From: Stieleria tagensis
GTDB lineage: Bacteria > Planctomycetota > Planctomycetia > Pirellulales > Pirellulaceae
Length of the DNA stretch: 59,956 nt
Direction: 5' to 3'
Assembly (NCBI RefSeq): GCF_024129865.1
Contig: NZ_JAMYFE010000119.1
Span: 1-59,956 of the forward strand
Made by a program: the position numbers and the translations under genes. Under the pieces are notes generated by a model, which was given only the letters and a program-made list of their open reading frames with translations, searched no databases and had not been told where the DNA came from. This document shows positions 8,381-17,901 of the stretch, piece after piece. Each line of letters opens with the position of its first letter. Position 1 is the stretch's first letter.

Positions 8381-9189
8381 TCCATTCAAAGCAGTCCACT
8401 CATACCATCGCGGCCACGGTGATCGTTGTCAGCTTGACGTCGCTGTTTGCCGGGGGTTGCCGCCGCAGCCACCGCAACGACTTGGATTACGACTACCACA
8501 TCGTGCAAACGATCACCATTGACGAACTGTCCGAGCAACCGCTGTTGCAATTTGAAAGTGTGTTTTGGGAACCCGACGACTCGCTGGCACTACGCAAGCT
8601 GATCAGTGAAGACGGCATCGCCGAAGGCCGAAAGGTGTTGGAGATCGGCACCGGAACAGGATTGATCTCGCTGGTGTGTGCGGGCAACGGCGCCGACGCG
8701 GTGGTCGCCACAGACATCAATCCGGCAGCGGTGGCCAACGCCCGGTACAATGCAGCGATGCTAGAATTGGATTCGCGATTGGACGTTCGCCAAGTCGACG
8801 CTCAATCACCGGATGCGTTTTCCGTGATCCGACCGGATGAGCGATTTGACCTGATCCTTTCCAACCCACCCTGGGAAGACGGCCAAATCGAGAAACCGGC
8901 CGACCACGCGTTTTACGATCCTCAATTTGCTCTGATGGACAGCCTGTTGGCCGGGTTGCCAACACACCTCAATCCGGGCGGTCGCTGCTTGCTGGCATAC
9001 GGACATGTGCCGGCAATCTCGCGTTTATTAAAGGAGGCGGAACGAATGGGTTACCAGACGAAAGTGCTGGACGACCGAAAACTGGATGAACTGGCAACGA
9101 ATTTCCTGCCAGGCATGCTGGTCGAAATTCGCTTGGGGAAAAATCAGATCCCCAGCGATCCTGTAAGTGCCGAATCTGATCAACCATGA
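8377..9189 (+). CDS. Methyltransferase with N-terminal export/lipoprotein-like segment
   Basis: A 270-residue class I SAM-dependent methyltransferase. Motif I is VLEIGTGTG (residues 88-96), the acidic end of strand two is VVATDINP, and a catalytic-type NPPW lies at about residues 163-166, as in HemK/RsmC-like N-methyltransferases of the MTS family. Before the fold is a 27-residue hydrophobic leader ending FAGGC at Cys28, which looks like a signal peptide with an imperfect lipobox. An exported or membrane-tethered SAM enzyme would be unusual because SAM is cytoplasmic. An in-frame start further downstream is not obvious. It is translationally coupled to the preceding gene. Confidence 0.8.
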   Translation: MIHSKQSTHTIAATVIVVSLTSLFAGGCRRSHRNDLDYDYHIVQTITIDELSEQPLLQFESVFWEPDDSLALRKLISEDGIAEGRKVLEIGTGTGLISLVCAGNGADAVVATDINPAAVANARYNAAMLELDSRLDVRQVDAQSPDAFSVIRPDERFDLILSNPPWEDGQIEKPADHAFYDPQFALMDSLLAGLPTHLNPGGRCLLAYGHVPAISRLLKEAERMGYQTKVLDDRKLDELATNFLPGMLVEIRLGKNQIPSDPVSAESDQP

Positions 9190-9459
9190 ATTGCAGTCTT
9201 GAAATCTGCGACAGGGCGGCTCAAAAAATAGACGTCTGAGGTTGCAGATCGCGTTATCATGAACTGCACCCCTGCGATGCACCGGCGACCCCCAGTGGTC
9301 CGCCAACAACACCGCAAACAAAAAACTTGCGACCGGCCAACCAATCTCATTAACATGGGGTGAGCGGCGGGTTTGATTTCTTTTTCATTTTCTATTCGAT
9401 GAATGCTCTTTGAAAAGAGCTGCCGCTTTCTTCGAACGAATCGCGAGTCGGAATCGCCC

Positions 9460-9810
9460 ATGATCCACTACACCTGTGATCGCTGCAAACGCACGATCGA
9501 TCCGGAAACGGAAGCAAGGTTTGTCGTCGAGATCGACGTTCGCTTGGCAAACACTGTCGAGCCCAAGGATGAAGATATCGAAGACCGAGACCAACTGGCC
9601 GAACTGAACGATCAATTGCAACGCGAACTCAATGCCGAACTGGGAGTGCACGGCGATCCAGGATTAGCTCTCGAGATAGACCAGGGTATCGGCAGCGAAT
9701 CCGACGAAGGCCACGAACAGTACGACCTGTGCGAACAATGCCACGAAGCATTCGCGGTGAATCCCCTGGGCCGTGAAATCGCTGTGGGCTACGGGTTCAG
9801 TAATAACTAG
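9460..9810 (+). CDS. Small zinc-binding hypothetical protein
   Basis: From ATG 9460 the product has 116 residues. It opens with YTCDRCKRTI and ends with YDLCEQCHEAF, two CxxC pairs separated by about 80 residues that could form one zinc site. Between them is an acidic stretch. An upstream in-frame ATG at 9403 would add 19 residues but lies in a hairpin (GCTCTT-TGAA-AAGAGC, 9405-9420), so the later start is preferred. The pattern is common in short planctomycete proteins of unknown function. Confidence 0.7.
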   Translation: MIHYTCDRCKRTIDPETEARFVVEIDVRLANTVEPKDEDIEDRDQLAELNDQLQRELNAELGVHGDPGLALEIDQGIGSESDEGHEQYDLCEQCHEAFAVNPLGREIAVGYGFSNN

Positions 9811-9857
9811 CACTGATCACGACGGATCTCTTACACGATCCACTACCGCACCCGCGT

Positions 9858-11276
9858 TTACAGGGATGGAATCCATCCGGCTTCGTTGAATAACAGGACA
9901 TAGGCGATCGCACCGGCGACCTGAATCAACATGATCAGTCCGCCGATCTTCAGGAAGGTGCCCCAACCGACGTGCACGCCGACTTCTTTCTTGAGCGCAT
10001 AGATTGCAATCACACAAGAAATTGATCCGATCGGCGTGCCGTTGCCGCCCAAATTGCAACAGATGATCAGCGTCCACCACAGCGGTTCGATGGCGACGCT
10101 ACCGTCACCGGCAATGTCCTGAACGATCGGGATCAACGTCGCTGCGACGGGAATGTTGTCGACAATACTGCTAGCGACCGCCGAAAAAACACCTAGCAAC
10201 GGAACCAGCAACATCAACTCGTTGCCCGAGAGCGCCACGACTTGCTGGGCGACCCAGGCGAGCGCACCGGTTTGCTTGACGCAGCCGATGATCACGAACA
10301 GCCCCATGAAGAACAGAATCACCGTCCAATTGACTTTGGCGATCGCGTCCTCCACGCCTTTGCCCGCGAATAGCAACGCCGCCGTGGCACCGACCATGGC
10401 GATGAAATCCATGCCCACGCCCAATTGCTGGGCCATCACAAACCCGACCACAGTCATCATTAAAATGCTGCCGCTGCGGATCAGCACCCGCTTGTCTTCG
10501 ACCATCGCCCAAGGATCAAACGTTTCAATCTGGGCTCGTAATTCGGCCTGTTGCTCGGCGGTCTGTTTCCAGGGCAGATCGTTACGAAAAAAGAATCGCA
10601 ACAACACGATCGCGACAACCAGACTGACCACCGCGTAGGGCAAACTGACAAACAAGAATTGGCTGTAGGGGATCCCCGCAGCAGTCCCGATCATGATATT
10701 GGGCAATCCACTGGCAAACGTGGCAATTGCACCACTATTGGCACAGATCGCGACGCTCAGCAACAACGGCATCGGTTTGTAGTTCAACGAGCGGCAAATC
10801 ACCAGCACCAACGAGGACAGGATCAACATCGCGGGGACGATCGTCAGCACAGCGACGAACAGAAACGTGACGATGCACAGCGTCAGAAAGAGTTTGGATG
10901 CCGATCCACCGGTGAAGCGAACGATGTACATCGACAGAAAATGAAACAGCCCGCTCTTGCCGACCACATCGACCAGTATCCCGGTCCCGATGATCACACC
11001 AAAGATGTTCAGGTCTTCTTTGATGAATTCATAGATCGTTGGATATTCGAACAGGTGCAGCACTAAACCGAGCGTGACCAACACGGCGGCACCGCAAAGC
11101 GCAGCCACGGTCTTGTGAAAACGCTCGACCGCCACACCCACATAGGTGGCGACCATGACTGCGGCGAACAACAGCATCACGCCAGCAGAGGCCGGTTCGA
11201 TCGGTGCCTGATCGAGCGAACTGGCGACCAGAAACGGATAGGCAGACCCCGACAGCGACAGATCAACGCAAATCAT
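9858..11276 (-). CDS. ArsB/NhaD-superfamily ion permease (SLC13/citrate transporter-like)
   Basis: About 472 residues with 11-12 hydrophobic segments. It has the internal duplication typical of the ion-transporter superfamily that includes ArsB, NhaD and CitM: SGAIATFASGLPNIMIGTAAG in the first half and CNLGGNGTPIGS in the second, the paired Asn/Gly/Thr-rich re-entrant motifs. Substrate could be Na+/H+, a dicarboxylate or an oxyanion and cannot be chosen from sequence. The frame extends to a TTG at 11282, but ATG 11276 is the better start. It lies just downstream of mcsB on the same strand. Confidence 0.85.
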   Translation of the reverse strand: MICVDLSLSGSAYPFLVASSLDQAPIEPASAGVMLLFAAVMVATYVGVAVERFHKTVAALCGAAVLVTLGLVLHLFEYPTIYEFIKEDLNIFGVIIGTGILVDVVGKSGLFHFLSMYIVRFTGGSASKLFLTLCIVTFLFVAVLTIVPAMLILSSLVLVICRSLNYKPMPLLLSVAICANSGAIATFASGLPNIMIGTAAGIPYSQFLFVSLPYAVVSLVVAIVLLRFFFRNDLPWKQTAEQQAELRAQIETFDPWAMVEDKRVLIRSGSILMMTVVGFVMAQQLGVGMDFIAMVGATAALLFAGKGVEDAIAKVNWTVILFFMGLFVIIGCVKQTGALAWVAQQVVALSGNELMLLVPLLGVFSAVASSIVDNIPVAATLIPIVQDIAGDGSVAIEPLWWTLIICCNLGGNGTPIGSISCVIAIYALKKEVGVHVGWGTFLKIGGLIMLIQVAGAIAYVLLFNEAGWIPSL

Positions 11277-11300
11277 CAACAAACCTATCCGTGGGAAGGA

Positions 11301-12389
11301 TCAATTCCACAAGCCCTCTTTGCCGGTCAAATGATGCTGCAAAAAACTTGCCCGGCGGGCATGCCGTTCGGCAGTCCCAAGAATCCGGCCTTGCAGTTTT
11401 TGCAGGTGCGCCGACTGGGATTGCAGGAACAATTGGTTGATGACTTTGACATCCAACTGGTCGATCAACCCCATGCTGATGCCCAAACGAATTTTGGACA
11501 GGTGGTGCATGGTTTCTTCGCTGCTGATCTTCCGCGCGGTACTTAAGATGCCCATCGCCCGACTGACTTCATCATGCAAATCATCGCGATTGTTTTTCAA
11601 CAGTGCCTCGCGGGCCTTGCGTTCGTATTCGATGATTTTGGGCGCGACTTCGTCACCGACCAACGCCAGCAAGTCCGCTTCGGTGTGCCCCAACGTGACC
11701 TGGTTGCTGACCTGGTAAAAATCGCCGGTGTACTGCGACCCTTCGCCATAGAGTCCGCGAACCGTCACGTTGATCCGCTGCATGGAGCGAAACACACGGT
11801 CCATTTGTTCGGTGATCACCAGCGCCGGTAAGTGCAGCATCACGCTGACCCGCAGTCCCGTGCCGACATTGGTCGGACAGGCGGTCAAGTAGCCGTAACG
11901 TGGGTGGAAGGCATACAGGATGACTTCCTCCAGCATGTTGTCGATGCGATTGACTTGCTCCCACGTGTTCTTCACGTCCAATCCGCTTTTCATCACTTGA
12001 ATCCGCAAGTGATCCTCTTCGTTGACCATCACGCTGTAACCTTCGGCGGCGTCAAAGGCGACGGCACGCGAGCCGTTGGATTCGGCGATCTCGCGACTGA
12101 TCAACTGGCGTTCGACCAGCAATTGGCGATCGATTTCCGACAGTGGTTCCAAGTCGACGTACTGGGCCGCTTCCCAGTGCTGGTCGGTCAAGCTTTCCAT
12201 CCGCGCACGCACGGTCCGCTCGATACTCAGTCGGTCTTCATCACTGCAGCGGCGGATGAAGGGAAAATCGGCTAGGTTGCGAGCCAAGCGAATCCGCGTG
12301 CTGATCACGATATCGGATTCAGGCCCCTCGCCACGCATCCATTCACCGGTATAGCGGGCCAGTTCATCAAAATCAGCTTCGCGTTTCAC
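11301..12389 (-). CDS. mcsB: Protein arginine kinase McsB
   Basis: A 362-residue phosphagen-kinase-fold enzyme that phosphorylates protein arginine residues, in Firmicutes marking proteins for ClpCP. Signatures are STRIRLARNLADFPF near residue 30 and the catalytic loop CPTNVGTGLR, which contains the conserved Cys. The C-terminus carries RHARRA at 342-347, which lines up with the RDxxRA phosphoarginine-sensing motif but has His for Asp. The start is GTG at 12389, overlapping the mcsA stop codon (GTGA), so translation is coupled. No ctsR or clpC is nearby, unlike the Firmicutes operon. Confidence 0.93.
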   Translation of the reverse strand: MKREADFDELARYTGEWMRGEGPESDIVISTRIRLARNLADFPFIRRCSDEDRLSIERTVRARMESLTDQHWEAAQYVDLEPLSEIDRQLLVERQLISREIAESNGSRAVAFDAAEGYSVMVNEEDHLRIQVMKSGLDVKNTWEQVNRIDNMLEEVILYAFHPRYGYLTACPTNVGTGLRVSVMLHLPALVITEQMDRVFRSMQRINVTVRGLYGEGSQYTGDFYQVSNQVTLGHTEADLLALVGDEVAPKIIEYERKAREALLKNNRDDLHDEVSRAMGILSTARKISSEETMHHLSKIRLGISMGLIDQLDVKVINQLFLQSQSAHLQKLQGRILGTAERHARRASFLQHHLTGKEGLWN

Positions 12390-12913
12390 GATGTTTCGTC
12401 CGAGTCATTGGCTGGGGGGGCGATCGGATCTTCCATCGCTTTGAGTTCATCACGGATTTCCGAAGCGCGTTCATAGTCCTCGCGCTCGATCGCCTCTTCC
12501 ATCTCGCGTCGCATTCCGATCATTCGTGCGAGCGAATCGGCGGTCCCGGCCGATCGGGTCGGCTTCTTGCCGATGTGTTCGGTTTTGTCGTGCACGTTGA
12601 TCAACAACGGCCGCAGGTCGGCTTCGAAATGGGTGTAATCATAAGGACACCCGAGACGCCCACTATTGCGGAATTCAAAAAAACTGATCCCGCAAACCGG
12701 ACACTCTTTTTGATCAAGTTCCTCTAAATCGTCACTGCCCTGGCTGAGTTGCTTGGCCAAGGCACTGGCGATCGCCGTCATCGGGGGACTGGCTTCTTTG
12801 TGCAAAAACCCTTTGGCGTGTTCTTCGCACAGGTGCATGACCTGTGGCCCGGCCGGCTCGGTCAATTCCGTGATGTGGAAGGTGGCCGGTTTTTCACAAA
12901 ATTGGCACTTCAT
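12386..12913 (-). CDS. mcsA: McsA-like activator of protein arginine kinase, UVR domain
   Basis: From ATG 12913 the product has 175 residues and begins MKCQFCEKPATFHITEL, the classic McsA opening. Putative zinc ligands follow: CQFC, then LCEEH, CPVCG and GCPYDY. Compared with Firmicutes McsA, where the pairs are CxxC, the second has His for one Cys and the last has lost one Cys. The C-terminus is a UVR motif (EEAIEREDYERASEIRDELK) as in UvrB/UvrC. McsA activates McsB. The open frame continues far upstream to 13441, but that extension runs antisense into trpE and is not homologous to McsA. Confidence 0.9.
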   Translation of the reverse strand: MKCQFCEKPATFHITELTEPAGPQVMHLCEEHAKGFLHKEASPPMTAIASALAKQLSQGSDDLEELDQKECPVCGISFFEFRNSGRLGCPYDYTHFEADLRPLLINVHDKTEHIGKKPTRSAGTADSLARMIGMRREMEEAIEREDYERASEIRDELKAMEDPIAPPANDSDETS

Positions 12914-13099
12914 GGTCAATCCGTTTTGTGAGTGGTTCGGCCGGGTCCGGCAGGAAGAGGTTTCGAGGGCAGTCTGCAAACAAGATTCTATCGCTGGGAG
13001 GTGGCAAAACCAACCCGGTCCCCTACACGATCGGCGTTCCGATGACGACACTGGAGGCGAAAGTCCGATTGCCCGTTCCATCTTGTACCTGCCTTGGCG

Positions 13100-14653
13100 A
13101 TGCACCACCCGACCCCCGACGAATTCACGTCGCTTGCCATCGAGCATGACTTTGTCCCCGTCTATCGGCGCCTTTTGAGCGATGCGTTGACTCCCGTCAC
13201 GGCATTTCGCCTGCTGGATCGATCCGCCGACGGAACCGCGCCGGCGCCCGGCGGCGCCTGCCTGTTCGAAAGTGTGATCGGGGGCGAAAAAGTGGGCCGC
13301 TACAGCTTTCTGGCCGCCCAACCGACCCTGCGTTTCGCAGCCACCCGCAACGAAGTCACCGTGACCGATCTGACCGGCCAAACGCCGCCGCAGACGTTCA
13401 CCGATCCCGATCCGCTGAACGCGTTTCGCACCCATTTCCAAAAATCAGTCGCCCAGCTGGATGAACTTCCGCCATTCGTCGGCGGCGCGATTGGCTATGC
13501 CGGGTACGACGTGGTCCGCTATGTCGAACACCTGCCCAACGCCCCCGAAGACGATCGCGGGCTGCCGGATCTGGATTTTGCGTTCTACCACACGCTGTGC
13601 GTTTTCGATCACGTCGACAAAACCATCGCCGTCGTCTCGCTGGCCGATTGCCGTGACGTGGACAGTCCCGCCGGGGCCGACGAAGCATTGCAACTGGCCA
13701 CGCAAAATGTCGAGGCCACGATCGCCAAGTTGACCGTCGGCGCCGGCAGCACGGCGATCACCCCCGATGTCTGGGACGAAGCGGTGTGGCGGGCCGACGC
13801 GCAGAAACAGCCGCTGGAAGTGAAATCCAACTTCACCCGCAGTGCGTTCTGCCAAGCGGTGCTGGACTGTGTCGAATACATTCGCGCCGGCGATATTTTC
13901 CAAGTCGTTCCCAGCCAGCGGCTGACGGTCGAAACCGACGTCGATCCGCTGGAAATCTATCGCTCGCTGCGAGTGGTCAACCCCAGCCCGTTCATGTTCT
14001 ACCTGCGGACCCCCGACGGTGTGCTGGTCGGTTGTTCGCCCGAGATCATGTGCCGGGTCCAGAATTCGATCGTGACCGTTCGTCCCTTGGCCGGCACCCG
14101 CAAACGCGGCCAGAGCGACAAAGAAGACAAGGCCCTGGAACAAGAACTGCTGGCCGACCCCAAAGAGCGCGCCGAACACGTGATGTTGGTCGATCTGGGA
14201 CGCAACGACATTGGCCGAGTGGCTGAGTTCGGCAGCATCGAACTGACCGAAATCATGGTCGTCGAACGCTACAGCCATGTGATGCACATCAGCAGCGAAG
14301 TCCAAGGCAAATTGCGCCCCGGACTGGATGCCTTTGACGCGCTCAAAGCCGCGCTACCGGCCGGAACCGTTTCCGGCGCTCCCAAAGTCCGCGCGATGGA
14401 AATTATCGACTCGATCGAACCGCACCGCCGCGGCCCCTATGCCGGCGCCGTCGGCTGGATCGATTACCGCGGCAACATGGATACCTGCATCGCGCTACGA
14501 ACGATGGTCATTAAAGATGGCTTGGTACACGTGCAAGCCGGTTGTGGCGTGGTCGCCGATAGCGACCCCGACGCGGAGTACGAGGAAACACTCAACAAAG
14601 CGAGGGCGTTGATCACCGCGATCGAATTGACGGTGCAACGTCTGTCAAAGTGA
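13100..14653 (+). CDS. trpE: Anthranilate synthase component I
   Basis: About 517 residues. It is a chorismate-utilising enzyme making anthranilate for tryptophan synthesis, with glutamine supplying ammonia through a TrpG subunit. The N-terminal domain has LFESVIGGEKVGRYSFLA, corresponding to the LLES tryptophan feedback site. The catalytic domain shows GDIFQVVPSQRL, GCSPEIM, RPLAGTRKRG, LVDLGRNDIGRV, GTVSGAPKVRAMEIID and GCGVVADSDPDAEYEET. These favour TrpE over PabB. ATG 13100 is chosen over the TTG at 13094. No trpG or other trp gene is adjacent. Its end overlaps the converging small gene by 9 bases. Confidence 0.95.
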   Translation: MHHPTPDEFTSLAIEHDFVPVYRRLLSDALTPVTAFRLLDRSADGTAPAPGGACLFESVIGGEKVGRYSFLAAQPTLRFAATRNEVTVTDLTGQTPPQTFTDPDPLNAFRTHFQKSVAQLDELPPFVGGAIGYAGYDVVRYVEHLPNAPEDDRGLPDLDFAFYHTLCVFDHVDKTIAVVSLADCRDVDSPAGADEALQLATQNVEATIAKLTVGAGSTAITPDVWDEAVWRADAQKQPLEVKSNFTRSAFCQAVLDCVEYIRAGDIFQVVPSQRLTVETDVDPLEIYRSLRVVNPSPFMFYLRTPDGVLVGCSPEIMCRVQNSIVTVRPLAGTRKRGQSDKEDKALEQELLADPKERAEHVMLVDLGRNDIGRVAEFGSIELTEIMVVERYSHVMHISSEVQGKLRPGLDAFDALKAALPAGTVSGAPKVRAMEIIDSIEPHRRGPYAGAVGWIDYRGNMDTCIALRTMVIKDGLVHVQAGCGVVADSDPDAEYEETLNKARALITAIELTVQRLSK

Positions 14654-14962
14654 TTGCGGACGTTTGTACGGCTGGTAGCTGCTTTCGCAGGTGCGACCCG
14701 ATCCCTGCTGGTACTTCAGATCCCACTTACAAGGAAAGCTGGGGGGCGGAACCACCTCCGGCGGCATCAGACGCCCAAGGATGCAGTGAAACAGGTAGCG
14801 AGAGACGATCAAGATCGGAATCAGCATACTGCCCCCGGCATCCATCCAAAATGCTAACAAATACAAACTGAGAGCGCCGGAAATCGCGGTCACATTGTCA
14901 GCCCAGTTGCACCACGATTCCGAAATGTTGTCTCGTCTGAATGGATCAAACAGTTTCTCCAT
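14645..14962 (-). CDS. Small membrane protein, hypothetical
   Basis: From ATG 14962 the protein has 105 residues. A GGGGAG ribosome binding site sits four bases upstream, which decides this start over a longer form beginning at 15046. Two hydrophobic segments are visible (VTAISGALSLYLLAFWMD and MLIPILIVSRYLFHCILG). I do not recognise a family. It is transcribed towards trpE, and the stop codon lies within the trpE end. Confidence 0.6.
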   Translation of the reverse strand: MEKLFDPFRRDNISESWCNWADNVTAISGALSLYLLAFWMDAGGSMLIPILIVSRYLFHCILGRLMPPEVVPPPSFPCKWDLKYQQGSGRTCESSYQPYKRPQSL

Positions 14963-15264
14963 GGAACTCCCCACTTTTCGGCCGATACTGCGAAAGCTGA
15001 ACTCCAAACCGCTCGAATCGAAATGGGTCGTCTGAAATCCGAACACCGATTCGACAGGCGGTCACTAAATCTATTCCAGCTTGTCGTCTAAAGCCAGCAC
15101 CTAAACCCGTAACCACTCGCCGATCCGCAGGTGGCTCTTCTCACACCGACTCTGACTGGGGGTGGACAGTGCCCAGTGGTGACCAGTTGCTGCCTCTCAA
15201 TCAGCTATCATGAAGATTCTGCCGACGGCTCGTCCCTCCTCCCTTTCTCGCTCGTCTCTTATCG
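14963..15264. other. Intergenic region upstream of the kinase gene
   Basis: About 300 bases between the divergently oriented small membrane protein gene and the Ser/Thr kinase gene. A 29-codon upstream extension of the small gene's frame lies here but lacks a good ribosome binding site. No RNA gene or repeat was recognised; promoters for both flanking genes are presumed. Confidence 0.4.
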
Positions 15265-17901
15265 ATGCAGATCCAATGTCCCTACTGTGCCGCCAAACTT
15301 CAGTTGGGACATCCCCGGGCGGGACGCTACAAACCCCGCTGCAAGCAGTGTGAGAAGCCGTTCCTGGTCCTGGTCAGTGAAGACGCCCCGCCACGAGTAC
15401 GGGTTGGCAAACCGCGAACTCAAAACGAAAGCTCGGCGAATCAACCGTCTGCCAACCGGCCGTCGACACGGCCCGGTGGTCCCAATCCGGCCGCCCAGAC
15501 ACGTGTCGACGCCGGACAGAGCGTCGATCAGGTCACCCAGACACTGCCGCCCACCGCGGCGCCGTCGACCGATGGAACGAACGCGCCCGCCGCTGGCATC
15601 CTCGATCCAAACCTGGCCGACCGCCAGGATCAAGGCGACCGCGACTTGGCGCCGGCCCCGACGCGATTGGGCGGCTACAAAATCGTGCGGATGCTCGGCC
15701 GCGGAGCGATGGGCGCTGTCTATCAAGCCAAACAGATTTCACTCGATCGCGACGTCGCGCTCAAAACCATCCGCGGGCGGTTGGCCGATAACCCGGCATC
15801 GCTGGCGCGATTCACTCGCGAAGCCTACGCGGCGGCGCAGCTGTCGCATCACAACGTGGTGCAGATTTATGATTTTGGCGAAGACGAAGGGCAACGTTTC
15901 TTCAGCATGGAATGGGTCCGCGGCGGATCGCTGAGCGACTTGGTGCGCGAGAAGGGGTCGATTGATCCCAAACTGGCTGCGACCTATGCGTTGCAAGCCG
16001 CGCGTGGATTGCAATTCGCGCACCGCAGCGGGATGGTGCATCGCGACGTCAAACCGAGCAACTTGCTACTAAGCGACGACGGAGTGGTCAAAGTCGCAGA
16101 CCTGGGACTGGTGAAGGTTCCCGAGCAGGGCGATCCCGATGCATCGGACCAACCGATTCCACACAGCGGACTGCAAAGCGGGACCCAGGTGACGATGCAG
16201 GGCACGGCGGTGGGAACGCCCGCCTACATGGCACCGGAACAGAGCGCCGATGCATCCACGGTCGACCACCGCGCGGACATCTATTCGCTAGGCTGCAGTT
16301 TGTTTTTCATGCTGGCCGGCCGATCACCCTACGAAGGCAGCGTGGTGTCGGAAGTGATTGACCAACACGCGCATTCGGCACTGCCAGACCTCGCGGCGAT
16401 CAACCCCCGCGTCCCCGCGCCGCTGGCCAAGATCGTCAATCGAGCGATGGCCAAACGCCCCAGCGATCGCTACGCATCGCTGGCCGAGATGATCGATCAA
16501 TTGCAATCGTTCTTGGGTGTGACGTCGCTGACCGGATTTTCCCCTAGCAGTGATCAAGCGGATCGCTGGGAAACCCTGGCAGCGGCCTATGCCAAAACAC
16601 AGTTGCTGAAACGTTGGTCGGAACCCTTGACCGTTGCTCTGGTCGCGACGGCGATTGCAATCACCCTCGCGTCGCCATGGATCTCATTGGCATGGGTGCT
16701 GTTCGGCCCCATGATGTTGTTGACCAGTTGTGCCGTTGCCGTCGCACTGGCCGCGATCAGTGGTCCGAGCGCAATCGCGGACCATGTCCGTCGCTGGTTG
16801 GGCACGCTGTCTTGGTTTGGCATCGGCGTCGGCGTTTTCTCGGCCTGCGTTCTGATCGTCGCGGTCCTGGCCAGCGGCGGTTGGATCGGTGCCTTGGCCG
16901 GAGCCGTTGTGGGAACGCTCATTGCCGTCGCCTACCACTATGCCGTCACCGTCGCCTCAGCCAAACTCGGCCAGGCACCGCTGCAGGAAGCAAAACGCTT
17001 CGTGCGTGATCTGCGAATCGGTGGCGCGGAGGAATCTGGGCTCCGCGATTTCCTGGCTCGTTATGCCGGCAAGAACTGGCAAACGATTTACGAATCTCTG
17101 TTCGGCTACGACGCACTGATCAAAACACGGCGACGACTTGCCGCCGACAAGTCACTTGATGACGCGACCGAAGGACCATCGCTGCGTGATCGATTGTGCG
17201 CGATGTTGGCCGTCAAGACAGAAAAGAACCGGAGACTCAACGACCGCGAAAAACTAGCCCAGGTCGAACAGGCATCGTTGATCAGCCAAGGCGTTAGCGC
17301 AGCCGAGGCACGCGAGCAGAGTTGGCAAATGGCGTCGGCGATCATGGAAACGGCCCAGTTGGCGGTCGACCAATCGGCCAACAACGAACAGGTCCTGGCG
17401 GAAGCCAAACGGATGCGCATCAAAGCAATGCTGGAGGATGCCCGCAGTGGAAAGTACAAACGACCAAGAGACCGTTACGCCGGTCTGAAGTTTGCCTTCT
17501 CGGGATACACACGGATGTTGGCCGGATGTCTGTTGTTGGCCGCGTTTTCATTTGCCGTGCAAACGACCGGGTTGGACGGAGCGGACATCGTGCACAGCAT
17601 CCGCAGCGGCCAAATTGATCTCGACGCGCTGTCCGCCGATACCCAAACCGACGCGTTTGGCGGATCGACCAGTGTGTGGTCGATCGGGGTTGCCGGTCTG
17701 TTGCTGTGTCTGTCGGCATTCGTATCGGGTTGGCGGATGACACCCTTCGCCGTGGTCGCAACACTCGTGATCCTGTTCGGCGCCGCGTTGGGGATTCCAG
17801 CGATCGGCCCCGCAGCGGCCTGGATGGTCGCTGCGGTGATCGGATTGCTGATTTATTTGCCCGGCGTGCTGTACGGCGAAGTGAACCCTACGGCGCCTTA
17901 A
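15265..17901 (+). CDS. Multi-pass membrane serine/threonine protein kinase with N-terminal zinc ribbon
   Basis: An 878-residue Hanks-type kinase. A zinc-ribbon/MJ0042-like finger (Cys5, Cys8, Cys26, Cys29) leads, followed by a Pro/Asn-rich linker. The kinase domain runs from about 138 to 415: glycine loop GRGAMGAV (145-152), VALK Lys167, HRDVKPSN (259-266), DLG in place of DFG (279-281), and MAPE (Glu325). All catalytic residues are present. The C-terminal half has membrane segments near 455-500, 510-560, 752-775 and 800-870, enclosing a roughly 170-residue cytosolic domain rich in Arg/Lys helices. Its end overlaps the converging 2122-residue gene by 14 bases. Confidence 0.92.
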   Translation: MQIQCPYCAAKLQLGHPRAGRYKPRCKQCEKPFLVLVSEDAPPRVRVGKPRTQNESSANQPSANRPSTRPGGPNPAAQTRVDAGQSVDQVTQTLPPTAAPSTDGTNAPAAGILDPNLADRQDQGDRDLAPAPTRLGGYKIVRMLGRGAMGAVYQAKQISLDRDVALKTIRGRLADNPASLARFTREAYAAAQLSHHNVVQIYDFGEDEGQRFFSMEWVRGGSLSDLVREKGSIDPKLAATYALQAARGLQFAHRSGMVHRDVKPSNLLLSDDGVVKVADLGLVKVPEQGDPDASDQPIPHSGLQSGTQVTMQGTAVGTPAYMAPEQSADASTVDHRADIYSLGCSLFFMLAGRSPYEGSVVSEVIDQHAHSALPDLAAINPRVPAPLAKIVNRAMAKRPSDRYASLAEMIDQLQSFLGVTSLTGFSPSSDQADRWETLAAAYAKTQLLKRWSEPLTVALVATAIAITLASPWISLAWVLFGPMMLLTSCAVAVALAAISGPSAIADHVRRWLGTLSWFGIGVGVFSACVLIVAVLASGGWIGALAGAVVGTLIAVAYHYAVTVASAKLGQAPLQEAKRFVRDLRIGGAEESGLRDFLARYAGKNWQTIYESLFGYDALIKTRRRLAADKSLDDATEGPSLRDRLCAMLAVKTEKNRRLNDREKLAQVEQASLISQGVSAAEAREQSWQMASAIMETAQLAVDQSANNEQVLAEAKRMRIKAMLEDARSGKYKRPRDRYAGLKFAFSGYTRMLAGCLLLAAFSFAVQTTGLDGADIVHSIRSGQIDLDALSADTQTDAFGGSTSVWSIGVAGLLLCLSAFVSGWRMTPFAVVATLVILFGAALGIPAIGPAAAWMVAAVIGLLIYLPGVLYGEVNPTAP

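Noticed and set aside
12914-13441. N-terminal extension of the mcsA frame to 13441
   Set aside because: The extra 176 codons run into trpE on the other strand and have no similarity to McsA; MKCQFCE is the canonical start.
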